A stretch of 46,111 nt of DNA from Hyphomicrobiales bacterium (GCA_900468625.1 UBUL01000050.1:1-46111); one strand, 5' to 3'; numbered from the stretch's first letter, positions 8,680 to 17,776 are shown. Translations and numbers: made by a program. The notes: generated by a model not told the origin, from the sequence alone.

Positions 8680-9576
8680 TTAAGATGCCTGTGGATCGAC
8701 GATCCAGTTCAGCACCTTGCGCCAATCGGTCATGCGTACCGGCGTTCCGTGATTTCCGGTCTCGAAAAGCGTGAAGCGTGTCGGATAATGCGCCTTATAG
8801 AGTTTTTCGAACAGCGCCTGCTGGTCGGCCGCAGCATAGACCGGATCCTTGCTGCCATGTGTGAACCAGAGCGGCAGCTTGGCCTTGTAGAAGGCGCTCT
8901 TCGTGAAATCCGGATCGGTGACGCCGCTCAGGATCGCCATGCCCTTCAGGCGCTTGACGCTTTCGCCATCGCGGGTGATGCCCCAGCAGATGAAGCTGCC
9001 CATGGAGCCGCAGGTGAGGATGACGGGCTTGCCGCCAGACTGCTCGTAGGAATAACGGATCAGCGCGGCGATATCGGCGACGCCGTTGCTGTCGAACCCT
9101 TTGACGCTCGGCGCATAATAGGTGCCGCCATTGCGGTAGGCCAGATTCTTCAGCCGGTTGAAATTGCCGCCGAATGTATAATCGTTGGAACCGAGCCTGC
9201 GGTCGCCGCCGCGGCCGTGGATGAAGATGACGGTAAAGGCCTGCTTCGACGCTTGGCCTATGCGGGTGACATCCACTTTACGGTCGCCAAGCTGCAGGGT
9301 TTCGTCTTCCTGCGCCTTCCAGCGCACGCCGGTATCGACATAGGCCGGCTTCACACGCTTTTCCGGAATCTGGTCGCGGCCGTTAATGTCACGCATTTCC
9401 TGGTAATCGATCGTCTGGAACGCGCCGTTGTCGTGAGTTTCGATGACTGTCTGATTGGCAAACAGCTCGTCCTTGAAAGGCTTCAGCATGTCTGCCGAAG
9501 CCGCTTGGGTGGACGCCAGAAGCAAAATGCCGGAGATTGCGGACAGGATGGGCAAATGAGCTGTGGACATTGGCAT
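8680..9576 (-). CDS. secreted alpha/beta hydrolase, unknown substrate
   Basis: A 298-residue protein with a signal peptide (hydrophobic stretch about 9-22, likely cleavage after ASA near residue 28). The alpha/beta-hydrolase fold is indicated by the FIHGRGGDRR oxyanion-loop motif (about 118-127), a nucleophile elbow with Ser191, GSKDPVY (probable acid) and GNHGTPVR near the C-terminus (probable His). The elbow reads CGSMG rather than the usual G-x-S-x-G. ATGs at 9576 and 9570 are both plausible; starts further upstream (9627) would bury the signal peptide. It is divergent from parE. The substrate is unknown; a carboxylesterase or phospholipase-like role is possible. Confidence 0.75.
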   Translation of the reverse strand: MPMSTAHLPILSAISGILLLASTQAASADMLKPFKDELFANQTVIETHDNGAFQTIDYQEMRDINGRDQIPEKRVKPAYVDTGVRWKAQEDETLQLGDRKVDVTRIGQASKQAFTVIFIHGRGGDRRLGSNDYTFGGNFNRLKNLAYRNGGTYYAPSVKGFDSNGVADIAALIRYSYEQSGGKPVILTCGSMGSFICWGITRDGESVKRLKGMAILSGVTDPDFTKSAFYKAKLPLWFTHGSKDPVYAAADQQALFEKLYKAHYPTRFTLFETGNHGTPVRMTDWRKVLNWIVDPQAS

Positions 9577-9782
9577 GCGGACACTTCCTCCGATCGGCCA
9601 TCGGGCTTGCCATTCTTCACCCGGCAACGCAAATCTCTTTCATGAATCTGCCCTGTCGTGGGGCACCATCGCTCTTGTGTGCCGTTTCTGGCAGAATCAC
9701 GGTGATTCGCGAATACCGGCGACAAATGCAATAATAAAGGGGTCTGGCCCCACCAGAACAAATCTGAGCAGCTTGAAATTCT

Positions 9783-11846
9783 ATGGATAACAGCAACGAT
9801 CTCTTCTCCGGCCTCCCCCGCCCGCCGAAACCGGAAGCGGCGGAAAAGCCGGCCGCAAAGACAGAAAAGCCGGCTCCCGCGCCCGCACAGCGCGCGGCTC
9901 CGACGACCCAATCGTCGGAGGAATATGGCGCGAGCTCCATCCGTGTTCTCGAAGGGCTCGAGCCCGTCCGCATGCGTCCCGGCATGTATATCGGCGGCAC
10001 GGACGAGAAGGCGCTGCACCACCTTTTTGCCGAAGTCATCGACAACTCCATGGACGAGGCCGTGGCCGGCCACGCCAATTTCATCGAAGTCTATCTTGAT
10101 CGGGAAGGCTATCTGACGGTCACCGACAACGGCCGCGGCATTCCCGTGGAAAACCATCCGCAGGTGCCCGGCAAGTCGACGCTCGAAGTCATCATGACCA
10201 AGCTGCATGCCGGCGGCAAGTTCGACGGCAAGGCCTATGAAACGTCAGGCGGTCTGCATGGCGTCGGCGTGTCCGTCGTCAACGCGCTGTCGGACGATCT
10301 GGAAGTCGAAGTCGCCCGCAACCGCAAGCTCTATCGCCAGCGCTTCTCGCGCGGCTTGCCGGTCGGCGGCCTGGAAGAGCTGGGCGATGTGCACAACCGG
10401 CGCGGCACGCGCGTCCGCTTCCATCCCGACCCGCAGATCTTCGGCGATCACGCCCGCTTCGAACCGGCCCGCGTTTTCCGCATGGCCCGCTCAAAGGCCT
10501 ATCTGTTCGGCGGCGTCGAAATCCGCTGGAGCTGCGATCCGGAACTGGCGCCGGAAGGTGCCGATGTTCCCGAAAAGGCGGTGTTCCACTTTCCCGGCGG
10601 CTTGAAGGATTACCTCAAGGCGACGATGGGCAACGAGTTCACCGTCACGCGCGAGATCTTTGCCGGCAAGTCGGAGAAGGAGAGCGGCCACGGTTCGCTC
10701 GAATGGGCGATCACCTGGTATGGCGGCGACCCGCAGATCCATTCCTACTGCAACACGATCCCGACGCCCGAGGGCGGTACGCACGAGGCCGGCTTCCGCA
10801 TCGCGCTCACCAAGGGCCTGAAAAACTACGCCGACCTCACCCAGAACAAGCGTGCCGCCAATATTACCACGGACGACGTGATGATTTCGGGCGTCGGCAT
10901 GCTGTCGATCTTCATCCGGGAACCGGAATTCGTCGGCCAGACGAAGGACAAGCTTGCGACGGTCGAAGCCCAGCGCATCGTCGAAAACGCCCTGCGCGAT
11001 CCCTTCGACCATTATCTTGCCGACAATCCGGCGGAAGCCGAAAAGCTGCTGGAATGGGTGATCGAGCGCTCGGAAGAGCGCATGCGCCGCCGCAAGGAAA
11101 AGGAAGTCAACCGCAAGACCGCCGTGCGTAAGCTCCGCCTGCCCGGCAAGCTGGCGGATTGCTCGCAGAGTGCTGCCGAAGGTGCCGAACTCTTCCTCGT
11201 CGAGGGCGATTCGGCAGGTGGCTCGGCCAAGCAGGCGCGAAACCGCACCAACCAGGCGATCCTGCCGCTGCGCGGCAAGATCCTCAACGTCGCCAGCGCC
11301 GGCCGCGAGAAGCTTTCTGCCAACCAGCAGATTGCCGACCTCGTCCAGGCGCTTGGCTGCGGCACCCGCACGAAATATCGCGAGGAAGATCTTCGCTATC
11401 AGCGCATCGTCGTCATGACCGATGCCGACGTCGATGGCGCGCACATCGCTTCGCTGCTAATCACCTTCTTCTATCAGGAGATGCCCGAGCTGATCCGCCA
11501 GGGTCATCTCTTTCTGGCCGTACCGCCGCTCTACAAGATCACGCAGGGTTCGAAATCCATCTATGCCCGCGACGATGCTCATCGACAGGAACTGATGGCA
11601 ACGGAATTCAAGGGCAAAGGCAAGGTCGAGATCAGCCGCTTCAAAGGTCTGGGCGAAATGCTGCCGGCTCAGCTCAAGGAAACGACGATGGATCCTTCGA
11701 AGCGCACCCTGCTGCGCATCGAGATCGACGAGGTCGATTTCGAGGGAACCCGCGATGCCGTCGACAATCTGATGGGTACCAAGGCCGAAGCTCGCTTCCG
11801 CTTCATTCAGGAACGGGCTGCTTTCGCCGAGGATCTGGATATCTGA
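9783..11846 (+). CDS. parE: DNA topoisomerase IV subunit B
   Basis: ATPase subunit of topoisomerase IV, which unlinks replicated chromosomes with ParC. Of its 687 residues the first 50 or so are a Pro/Ala/Lys-rich extension. The GHKL ATPase domain then starts at SSIRVLEGLEPVRMRPGMYIG. ATP-binding motifs EVIDNSMDEA, TDNGRGIP and GGLHGVGVSVVNALS follow. The TOPRIM domain has EGDSAGGSAKQARNR and DADVDGAHIASLL with the metal-binding acidic residues, and RFKGLGEM lies in the C-terminal region. ParE is preferred over GyrB because of the length, without the extra GyrB insertion, and the PLRGKILNVASA motif. A phytase-like gene remnant lies directly downstream. Confidence 0.95.
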   Translation: MDNSNDLFSGLPRPPKPEAAEKPAAKTEKPAPAPAQRAAPTTQSSEEYGASSIRVLEGLEPVRMRPGMYIGGTDEKALHHLFAEVIDNSMDEAVAGHANFIEVYLDREGYLTVTDNGRGIPVENHPQVPGKSTLEVIMTKLHAGGKFDGKAYETSGGLHGVGVSVVNALSDDLEVEVARNRKLYRQRFSRGLPVGGLEELGDVHNRRGTRVRFHPDPQIFGDHARFEPARVFRMARSKAYLFGGVEIRWSCDPELAPEGADVPEKAVFHFPGGLKDYLKATMGNEFTVTREIFAGKSEKESGHGSLEWAITWYGGDPQIHSYCNTIPTPEGGTHEAGFRIALTKGLKNYADLTQNKRAANITTDDVMISGVGMLSIFIREPEFVGQTKDKLATVEAQRIVENALRDPFDHYLADNPAEAEKLLEWVIERSEERMRRRKEKEVNRKTAVRKLRLPGKLADCSQSAAEGAELFLVEGDSAGGSAKQARNRTNQAILPLRGKILNVASAGREKLSANQQIADLVQALGCGTRTKYREEDLRYQRIVVMTDADVDGAHIASLLITFFYQEMPELIRQGHLFLAVPPLYKITQGSKSIYARDDAHRQELMATEFKGKGKVEISRFKGLGEMLPAQLKETTMDPSKRTLLRIEIDEVDFEGTRDAVDNLMGTKAEARFRFIQERAAFAEDLDI

Positions 11847-11898
11847 CGGCAGACCAGCCGCCGATTGGCGCAGCCGACTTTCGGACAATCGTCGATCG

Positions 11899-12087
11899 AG
11901 TGCTACTCAGGGCATCCTGCCGGTACGCAAGACACGGATCATGGATTTGTGTGCGTTCGGCGGTTTTCCCGGAAATATCGAAGGTATTATCTGCGGCAAG
12001 GCAAAGGGTGGCGCCGACCTGCTGATGCTTGTCGCTGACAATAATTTCGATCCGACGCAGAAAACTCAGTTTTCGCCTTCAAGATAA
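11899..12087 (+). pseudogene. 3' remnant of an esterase-like phytase family gene
   Basis: An open frame of about 62 codons ending at TAA 12085-12087 reads like the C-terminal end of the 'esterase-like activity of phytase' family (PF13449). It contains GILPVRKTRIMDL, then FPGNIEGIICG, then LMLVADNNFDPTQKTQF. In intact homologues these motifs close a protein of several hundred residues, but no upstream homologous sequence exists here because parE ends at 11846. This is therefore a decayed or deleted gene. The assignment rests on recall of the family's closing motif, not on a search. Confidence 0.6.
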
Positions 12088-12245
12088 TCCGGCATTCCTT
12101 CCGGCAACGTTGCTCTGGTTTACGCTTCAGTCGTGCTATTGTCACGGCAGCGGAATAAAGAGGCTTTCAGGCCGTCGCTCTTGAAACGGCCAAGATCATA
12201 CCCCATAACCGGTTGATCTTACGAAAAAGGGGCAAAGTAAGTCCG

Positions 12246-13427
12246 GTGGGTGTATTTGAACGTCAAAAGCCGAGAGAACATCGGTGGCTGGGGCCGAGCG
12301 CGCATGCGCGCATGCCGCTGATACCTTCTATCTCCGCTGCGCGTTGGCTGCTGATCCTGATTGCCGTTGCAGGCATCTATTTCTTCTATGGCTTTCTCGT
12401 TCCGGTTCTGGCCGCAGCAGTTATCGGCTTTGCCACTTGGCCGCTCTATAGCGACATCGTGCGCCGAACCGGCGGAAATACGACAGTTGCCGCCAGCATT
12501 GCCATTGCGTTCATCGTGACCTTTCTCGTCCTGCCGATCGTCCTCTCCGCCCTCTACATGGCCGGAGAGGTGCGTGACTGGTTCGGCTGGGCCATCCATG
12601 TGAACCGAGACGGCGCACCGCCGCCGCAATGGATTCTGGCTTTGCCCGTCATCGGCTCGTGGCTCGGCGATCAATGGACGCAATATGTCGGCAGCCCGGG
12701 CTCGCTCGGCGAGCTGGCGCAGCTCGTGAGCGGCGCGCATATCGGCAATATCTACAGGGCGGTGCTTGCGGCCGGCGGCGGCGCGTTCCACGTCGTTCTG
12801 ACCTTGCTCTTCATGCTGATCGCCCTCTTCTTCATCTATCGCGACGGCTCGACATTCGTTCGGCAGGTCGATCTGCTCGGCGAGCGCATCCTGCCCAATC
12901 GCTGGGAGCGCATTTCCCGCGTCGTGCCGGCGACGATCAGCTCGACCGTCATGGGCATGACGCTGATCGCTATCGGTGAAGGCATCGTTCTTGGCGTGGC
13001 CTATTGGCTCGCCGGTGCGCCTTCTGCCATTACGCTCGGCGTACTCACCGGCGTTATGGCGCTCGTGCCGGGCGGTGCGCCGCTTTCGATGTCGCTCGTC
13101 TCGATCTATCTCGTCGCCAGTGGTGCGCTCTGGGCCGGTATCGCGCTCTTCCTCTGGGGCACGATCGAGCTTTTCATCGTCGATAAGACGCTTCGCCCCA
13201 AGCTCGTCGGCGGCCCGATCAAGCTGCCCTTCCTGCCGACCTTCTTCGGCCTGGTCGGCGGCGTGAAGACCATGGGCTTTCTCGGCCTTTTCATCGGCCC
13301 GGTCTTGATGGCGATCATGGTGGCAATCTGGCGGGAATGGATTCGTGAAGCCGAATTGACAGAAGAGCAGCATCAAACTCAGGAACCGGAGCTGCAGCTG
13401 CATGTCCGGGACGCTAACGAGCGCTGA
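12246..13427 (+). CDS. AI-2E family transporter (PerM-like permease)
   Basis: A polytopic inner-membrane protein of the AI-2E/PerM family with about seven or eight hydrophobic segments. The pattern fits: an N-terminal pair (RWLLILIAVAGIYFFYGFLV), a long periplasmic or central loop, then VLTLLFMLIALFFIYRDG and the C-terminal GGVKTMGFLGLFIGPV motif. The start is uncertain: GTG 12246 gives 393 residues, while TTG 12213 lacks a ribosome site. The family name comes from E. coli TqsA, but most members have no proven link to autoinducer transport, so quorum sensing should not be inferred. The gene ends 8 bp from a convergent GNAT gene. Confidence 0.85.
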   Translation: MGVFERQKPREHRWLGPSAHARMPLIPSISAARWLLILIAVAGIYFFYGFLVPVLAAAVIGFATWPLYSDIVRRTGGNTTVAASIAIAFIVTFLVLPIVLSALYMAGEVRDWFGWAIHVNRDGAPPPQWILALPVIGSWLGDQWTQYVGSPGSLGELAQLVSGAHIGNIYRAVLAAGGGAFHVVLTLLFMLIALFFIYRDGSTFVRQVDLLGERILPNRWERISRVVPATISSTVMGMTLIAIGEGIVLGVAYWLAGAPSAITLGVLTGVMALVPGGAPLSMSLVSIYLVASGALWAGIALFLWGTIELFIVDKTLRPKLVGGPIKLPFLPTFFGLVGGVKTMGFLGLFIGPVLMAIMVAIWREWIREAELTEEQHQTQEPELQLHVRDANER

Positions 13428-13435
13428 TCACCGGG

Positions 13436-13900
13436 TTACTCCCGCGTCAACCGCTTTTCCATGAACAGGCTGAGCGGGTCCGGCTGGTAGTCGCCGAAAG
13501 CCGCAATCTCGATGTATCCGAACTTCCGGTAGAGGCTTATCGCCTCCGGTTGGTATATGCCGGTTTCCAGCCGGATTACGGAAAGATTTCTTTCGAGCGC
13601 CGCCGCCTCGAGCGTCTCCATCAGCCTGCGTGCAACGCTGCGGCCCCTGGCGGCCTGATCGACGAACATGCGCTTGATCTCGGCAGTGCCGTCGTCCGAT
13701 TCCACAAGGGCGCAACATCCGACAATGTCCCCTTCGATCCTGGCGACCCAGAAGGTCACTTCAGGCTTCTCCAGTGCGGCAAGGTCGAGGATGTGGTTGC
13801 TTTCAGGCGGATAAAGCGCTTCCACATAAGCGCTCGACATGTCCAGAAGACGAATGACGCCTTCCTGACGCGGGGATTCGGCAGCGATCGTCAGCAGCAA
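13436..13900 (-). CDS. GNAT family N-acetyltransferase
   Basis: A 154-residue single-domain acetyltransferase. Motif A is visible as MFVDQAARGRSVARRLME (about 87-104), with the acetyl-CoA pyrophosphate-binding R-x-x-G-x-A-like turn. The C-terminal motif B, SLYRKFGYIEIAAFGDY, also fits the fold. The acceptor substrate is unknown. It lies downstream of the DUF2336 gene on the same strand (36 bp apart) and may be cotranscribed with it. Confidence 0.88.
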   Translation of the reverse strand: MLLTIAAESPRQEGVIRLLDMSSAYVEALYPPESNHILDLAALEKPEVTFWVARIEGDIVGCCALVESDDGTAEIKRMFVDQAARGRSVARRLMETLEAAALERNLSVIRLETGIYQPEAISLYRKFGYIEIAAFGDYQPDPLSLFMEKRLTRE

Positions 13901-13936
13901 GATGAACCTCGAAAAGATAAGATCGGCCGCTGGATA

Positions 13937-15076
13937 TCACGCAGCAGCGAGCGTCGCCAGTGCAGCAAAGCTGCGCGCCGCCTGTCGGCGTTCGGCATTC
14001 GCAAGCTTCTCCACCATGTCGAGGAGCTGTGTCGCGGCGGCTGGAGGTTGCTCCGTGAGGCGGAATTTGCGCATCAGGCGCGAAGAAACGTCTTCCAGCA
14101 GCGCGGCACCGTTCCTGCGCGAGGATTCGCGCCATATCATTGTCGCCTCGACGAAGATCGTGCTGATGTCCCTGCTCAGTCCGGCGCTCTCGTAAAGTGC
14201 CCGGATGGCATAGACGCGGCCCCTTGAAATGATCGAGCGCACGCGCCGTTCATCGCAGCCTGAGAGATTGGTGATCGCACAGGCGAAGAAATCCACCTTG
14301 CCGGAGCAAAGCGCATGCATGAGGAAGGCAGGCGTCAGCCATCCGCTTTGCCTCAGATGCTCGACCAGGTCGGGCAGTTGCTCATGCTGCGCCGCTCCCG
14401 CGATCGCGACGGTTGCGGACTCGCTCGCCTCACGCGTCACCTGCTGAAGCCTGGAACTGCCGATAACAGCCTGAACGAGCATCGATTCCGATAGCGCTTC
14501 AGTGACCTGACGCATCAGCAGGTGCCTGATTTCGGAAGACAACGTATCGCGGGAAAGAAGCAGTCCGCGTATGTCGGAGCAACTGCCCAGCCGCTCCGCG
14601 ATACGTTTCAGAGATGCCTGCGAAAGCAACGCACCGTCGTTCTCAAGCAGACACAGGATCTCGGCCTCTCCGCCGATCTCGGCAAGCGCTGCACAAACTG
14701 CGCGCGGCACCTGTCCGCGGGAGGCGATCAGAACCCGCGCCACGTCGCTGCCACGCAATGCAAGATCGACAAGATCGGCGTCGGTGAAGACGGGCGAAAA
14801 CAGGATGATCTGCCCGGCAATCTCGGGCTGATCCTCGGCAAGGGACAGAATGACGTTTCGCGGCGCGCCGGCCGAGCGGGCGACGGCTTCTGCGAGCGCC
14901 AACCGCACACGTGGAGACGGATCGTCGAGCAGATAGGTCATCGCCATTTCCGCGGCGTCACGCTCTTCCTTCGGCATATTCGACTGCAAATAGGCTCTGC
15001 CGAGTGCGTTGGCCGCCCGGGCTCTGCTTTCTGCCTTGGCGGTTTCAGCCCAGCGAAGGAATGCTTCTATGATCAC
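13937..15076 (-). CDS. DUF2336 domain-containing protein
   Basis: A 379-residue, Leu- and Ala-rich helical protein without signal peptide or membrane segments. The N-terminal half has HEAT-like helical pairs (for example LLDDPSPRVRLALAEAVA and ALRGSDVARVLIASRG) characteristic of DUF2336 (PF10098), a family found mainly in alphaproteobacteria. It starts with GTG at 15076. No enzymatic motif is visible. Function is unknown; a protein-interaction scaffold is an inference from the helical-repeat character. The upstream intergenic region carries a fragment of a short interspersed repeat. Confidence 0.8.
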   Translation of the reverse strand: MIIEAFLRWAETAKAESRARAANALGRAYLQSNMPKEERDAAEMAMTYLLDDPSPRVRLALAEAVARSAGAPRNVILSLAEDQPEIAGQIILFSPVFTDADLVDLALRGSDVARVLIASRGQVPRAVCAALAEIGGEAEILCLLENDGALLSQASLKRIAERLGSCSDIRGLLLSRDTLSSEIRHLLMRQVTEALSESMLVQAVIGSSRLQQVTREASESATVAIAGAAQHEQLPDLVEHLRQSGWLTPAFLMHALCSGKVDFFACAITNLSGCDERRVRSIISRGRVYAIRALYESAGLSRDISTIFVEATMIWRESSRRNGAALLEDVSSRLMRKFRLTEQPPAAATQLLDMVEKLANAERRQAARSFAALATLAAA

Positions 15077-15195
15077 GTAACGCCCCGGTATCGACGAGGC
15101 GATTCCTGCCCCGCAAATTCATATCCTCTACGCTATCGAGGAAAGGTTTACGGGACGTTTACCTTGCTTGTTAACTTTTCGCATATCGGCGCAAC

Positions 15196-15266
15196 TGGAG
15201 CCGGATGATTTTAGGTCTGTTCGGCCTAAAATCCGAATTCGCTTGCGCTTTTCGACATCACGCTCC
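15196..15266. repeat. partial copy of short interspersed palindromic repeat (copy C)
   Basis: Starts GAGCCGGATGATTTTAGG and continues TCTGTTCGGCCTAAAATCCG, matching the first about 45 bp of the repeats at 22467-22581 and 23453-23567. The second half is missing; a short inverted piece of it (15253-15266) follows. The copy is rearranged or truncated. Confidence 0.6.
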
Positions 15267-15274
15267 GGCGCTCG

Positions 15275-15880
15275 TCACGGAGTCTTCGGACGCATCATTT
15301 CGAAAACGTCGCTGCCTTCGCTATAGTCCATGTAGCCCATGCGCGCGACGGGGCGCGCAAGTGCCATGTCCAGCCTGCCGTTGCGAATGACCGCCTCGTC
15401 GATATGGATGCCGACGACCTGCCCGATGACCATGATGTTTTCCGACGCCTCGCCATCGAGCCCTTTGGGTTGCAGCATCTCGGTCACGCGGCATTCCAGC
15501 ACAGCGAAAGCTTCGCCCACATAAGGCGCATCGACCAGCTTGCCGGGCTTTGCCGTCAGTCCGGCGAGCTCGAATTCGTTGACGCCGTATGGCACGGCAA
15601 TCGAGGAATGATTCATTTTCTCCACGAGATTGCGGCTGACGAGGTTCGCGGTGAATACACCCGTTTCCTCGATATTGCGCACGCTGTCCTTTCGGCCGGA
15701 CGATGAGAACATCACCAGCTTGGGCCGGTCGCTGACCGCATTGAAGAAGGAATAAGGGGACAGGTTCAGCGAACCATCCCTGCCCTTGCTGCCGATCCAG
15801 CCGATCGGCCTCGGAGCAACGATCGCCTTGAAAGGATCGTGCGCGAGACCGTGGCGATTGGTATCCGTCGTATAGAACAT
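15275..15880 (-). CDS. flavin reductase family protein (flavin reductase-like FMN-binding)
   Basis: A 201-residue protein of the flavin reductase/FMN-binding split-barrel type. Motifs include IVAPRPIGWIGSKG (about 20-33), NLSPYSFFNAVSDRPKLVMF (39-58) and KDSVRNIEETGVFTANLVS (64-82). These match the flavin-reductase-like domain that binds FMN and often supplies reduced flavin or acts as an oxidoreductase. The start codon overlaps the stop codon of the upstream nitroreductase (TGATG), so translation is coupled. The electron acceptor and physiological partner are unknown. The pairing with an FMN nitroreductase suggests a shared flavin-dependent reduction. Confidence 0.88.
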   Translation of the reverse strand: MFYTTDTNRHGLAHDPFKAIVAPRPIGWIGSKGRDGSLNLSPYSFFNAVSDRPKLVMFSSSGRKDSVRNIEETGVFTANLVSRNLVEKMNHSSIAVPYGVNEFELAGLTAKPGKLVDAPYVGEAFAVLECRVTEMLQPKGLDGEASENIMVIGQVVGIHIDEAVIRNGRLDMALARPVARMGYMDYSEGSDVFEMMRPKTP

Positions 15881-16467
15881 CACGCGTCCTCGCCGCCGAC
15901 CCACGTCACGGTTTCGGATAGCTCCGGACGCGGACGTTCCACCGGCGGGAAGGTCGTGGAGCCGATATGGATGAAGCCGGCCACCTTCTCGCCCTGTGCG
16001 ACGCCAAGCAGCGGATAGGCGCGCTCGTCGAATGCAAACCATTCGGTCAGCCAGTTGGAGACCCAGCCATGCGCGTTGGCCGCAATCAGCAGGTTCATGC
16101 AAAGCGCACCGGCCGACATCAGCTGCTCCCATTCCGGAATCTTGAAATGCGGCGCCGCCTTGCTGACGACGGCAATGACGACCGGGGCGCGGGTGAAGCG
16201 GGTCCGTTCGACCTGGATCATCTCCTCGGAAAGATCCGGCTTGGTTTCCAGTGCGAGTTTGAGCAGTTCTTCGCCGATGCGTGCGCGTTCCTTGCCGCGG
16301 TAGACGATGAAGCGCCAGGGTGCGAGCTTGCCGTGATCAGGCACTCGCGAGGCCAGCCGGATGATCTCCTCGATCTCTGCCTTTTCCGGCCCCGGCTCCG
16401 ACATTTGAAATGCAGGAATCGATCGGCGCACGGCGAGATAATCGACCAGCTTGATATCGGTTTTCAT
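15880..16467 (-). CDS. nitroreductase family protein
   Basis: A 195-residue FMN-dependent nitroreductase, YdjA-like in size. Motifs are VRRSIPAF (FMN-binding Arg/Ser), SRVPDHGKLAPWRFIVYRG with the conserved His/Lys/Trp-Arg-Phe, and GVAQGEKVAGFIHIG near the C-terminus. I chose ATG 16467 (MKTDIKLVDYLA) because the conserved domain begins there; in-frame residues back to 16593 have no family content. It is the first gene of a two-gene unit with the flavin reductase-like gene and shares one base with it. It is divergent from the exported protein at 16578. The natural substrate is unknown. Confidence 0.9.
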   Translation of the reverse strand: MKTDIKLVDYLAVRRSIPAFQMSEPGPEKAEIEEIIRLASRVPDHGKLAPWRFIVYRGKERARIGEELLKLALETKPDLSEEMIQVERTRFTRAPVVIAVVSKAAPHFKIPEWEQLMSAGALCMNLLIAANAHGWVSNWLTEWFAFDERAYPLLGVAQGEKVAGFIHIGSTTFPPVERPRPELSETVTWVGGEDA

Positions 16468-16577
16468 TGAGAGACTGCTTTCGTTTTGGCTTATGGGAGG
16501 ATGTAGGTCTTGAATTTGCCACTGCATTGGTTTTGAAGTGGCGTGTGTTTTATCGGAAGTCAATCGGTTGGGTATCC

Positions 16578-17693
16578 ATGTCAGGCATTTCATCCGCTCG
16601 CCGATTGAGCGTGGCTTTCGCGATGCTTGCCGGTTTGAGCGGGGCCGCCTCGGCGCAGGATGCCTTCAAGGAATTCAAGCAGCTCGACGGCAGCGTGAAG
16701 ATGCCGAAGCTCAACGCCTTCGTGGCGCCGAATGGTGAAAACTCGGCTGCCCGGACGCTGCGCGATGTTTTCCTCGAAGCCAAGATGACGCCTCAGAGCG
16801 GTGCGCAGCAGCAGGGTCTATCGTGGTATGTCTTCAGCCCGATAGCCGGTGCCGATGGCAAGCTGCCCTTGGTTGCCAGTTCGCGCGGCGGCTCTGCCTC
16901 CTTTCACCTTCCGCCCGGCGACTACTTCGTCAACGTCTCCTTCGGCCGCGCCGGCGTCACCAAGAGGCTGAGCGTGCCGGAAACGGGCGATACGCAGAAG
17001 CAGACGATGGTTCTCGATGCCGGCGGCATGGTTTTGAATGCCGTATCCGGATCCGATGTCCGAATTCCACCAAATGAACTCAGTTTCTCGATCTATTCGA
17101 GCGAAGCCAAGGAAGACGGCGAACGCGGTCTTGTCATGGACGACGTCAAGCCGAATACGCTGGTCGGCCTCAGCGCCGGCACCTACCACATCGTTTCCGA
17201 ATATGGCGACGTCAACGCCGTCATCCGCGCCGATATCCAGGTGGAAGCAGGCAAGGTGACGCAGGCGACCATCCAGCACAGGGCGGCAAAGATCACACTC
17301 AAGCTGGTGTCGGACGCCGGCGGCGAGGCGATCGCCGACACGGCCTGGTCGGTCCTGACATCCGCAGGCGATATCGTCGGCGAAAGCGTCAGTGCCTTTC
17401 CGACCATGGTGCTTGCCGAGGGCCGCTATACCGCCGTTGCCCGCAACAAGGACAAGATCTATCAGCGCGACTTCACTGTCGCCGCCGGCATGAATACCGA
17501 TGTGGAGGTGCTGATGAAGCAGCAGCAGCCGCAGGATGCCAACGACGAACAGCCTGCCCGCCAGCTTCCGATCCAGATGCCGCCGATGCGCCAGAGCCAG
17601 ACACCGCCGGCGACCACCAATCAGCAGCCTTTGCCGACCTACGAGCAATTGACGCCGGCCGGTGGCGGCGATGACGGAGATAGCATGGATTGA
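16578..17693 (+). CDS. exported protein of unknown function
   Basis: A 371-residue protein with a clear signal peptide (MSGISSARR, then a hydrophobic core, likely cleavage after ASA before QDAFKEF). The mature part has beta-rich segments resembling carboxypeptidase-regulatory or Ig-like units, such as SFHLPPGDYFVNVSFGRAG, LVGLSAGTYHIVSEYGDVN and VLAEGRYTAVARNKDKIYQ. These look like three repeats of a 'dose and confer' sandwich fold. The C-terminal 60 residues are Gln/Pro-rich and probably disordered. No catalytic motif is seen. A longer in-frame start at 16467 would precede the signal peptide and overlap the divergent gene's start. Role unknown; periplasmic or outer-envelope location is inferred. 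Confidence 0.75.
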   Translation: MSGISSARRLSVAFAMLAGLSGAASAQDAFKEFKQLDGSVKMPKLNAFVAPNGENSAARTLRDVFLEAKMTPQSGAQQQGLSWYVFSPIAGADGKLPLVASSRGGSASFHLPPGDYFVNVSFGRAGVTKRLSVPETGDTQKQTMVLDAGGMVLNAVSGSDVRIPPNELSFSIYSSEAKEDGERGLVMDDVKPNTLVGLSAGTYHIVSEYGDVNAVIRADIQVEAGKVTQATIQHRAAKITLKLVSDAGGEAIADTAWSVLTSAGDIVGESVSAFPTMVLAEGRYTAVARNKDKIYQRDFTVAAGMNTDVEVLMKQQQPQDANDEQPARQLPIQMPPMRQSQTPPATTNQQPLPTYEQLTPAGGGDDGDSMD

Positions 17694-17776
17694 CGCCGGC
17701 GTTCCCCATTTGGCCGCCGACTGAAGCTATGACAATAGTCGCCCAGCGCAGATGGGGATTGCAGCGCCCACTCCGT

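Noticed and set aside
12246..13427. Quorum-sensing function because of the AI-2E family name
   Set aside because: The family name comes from one E. coli member; sequence gives no evidence of autoinducer transport here.
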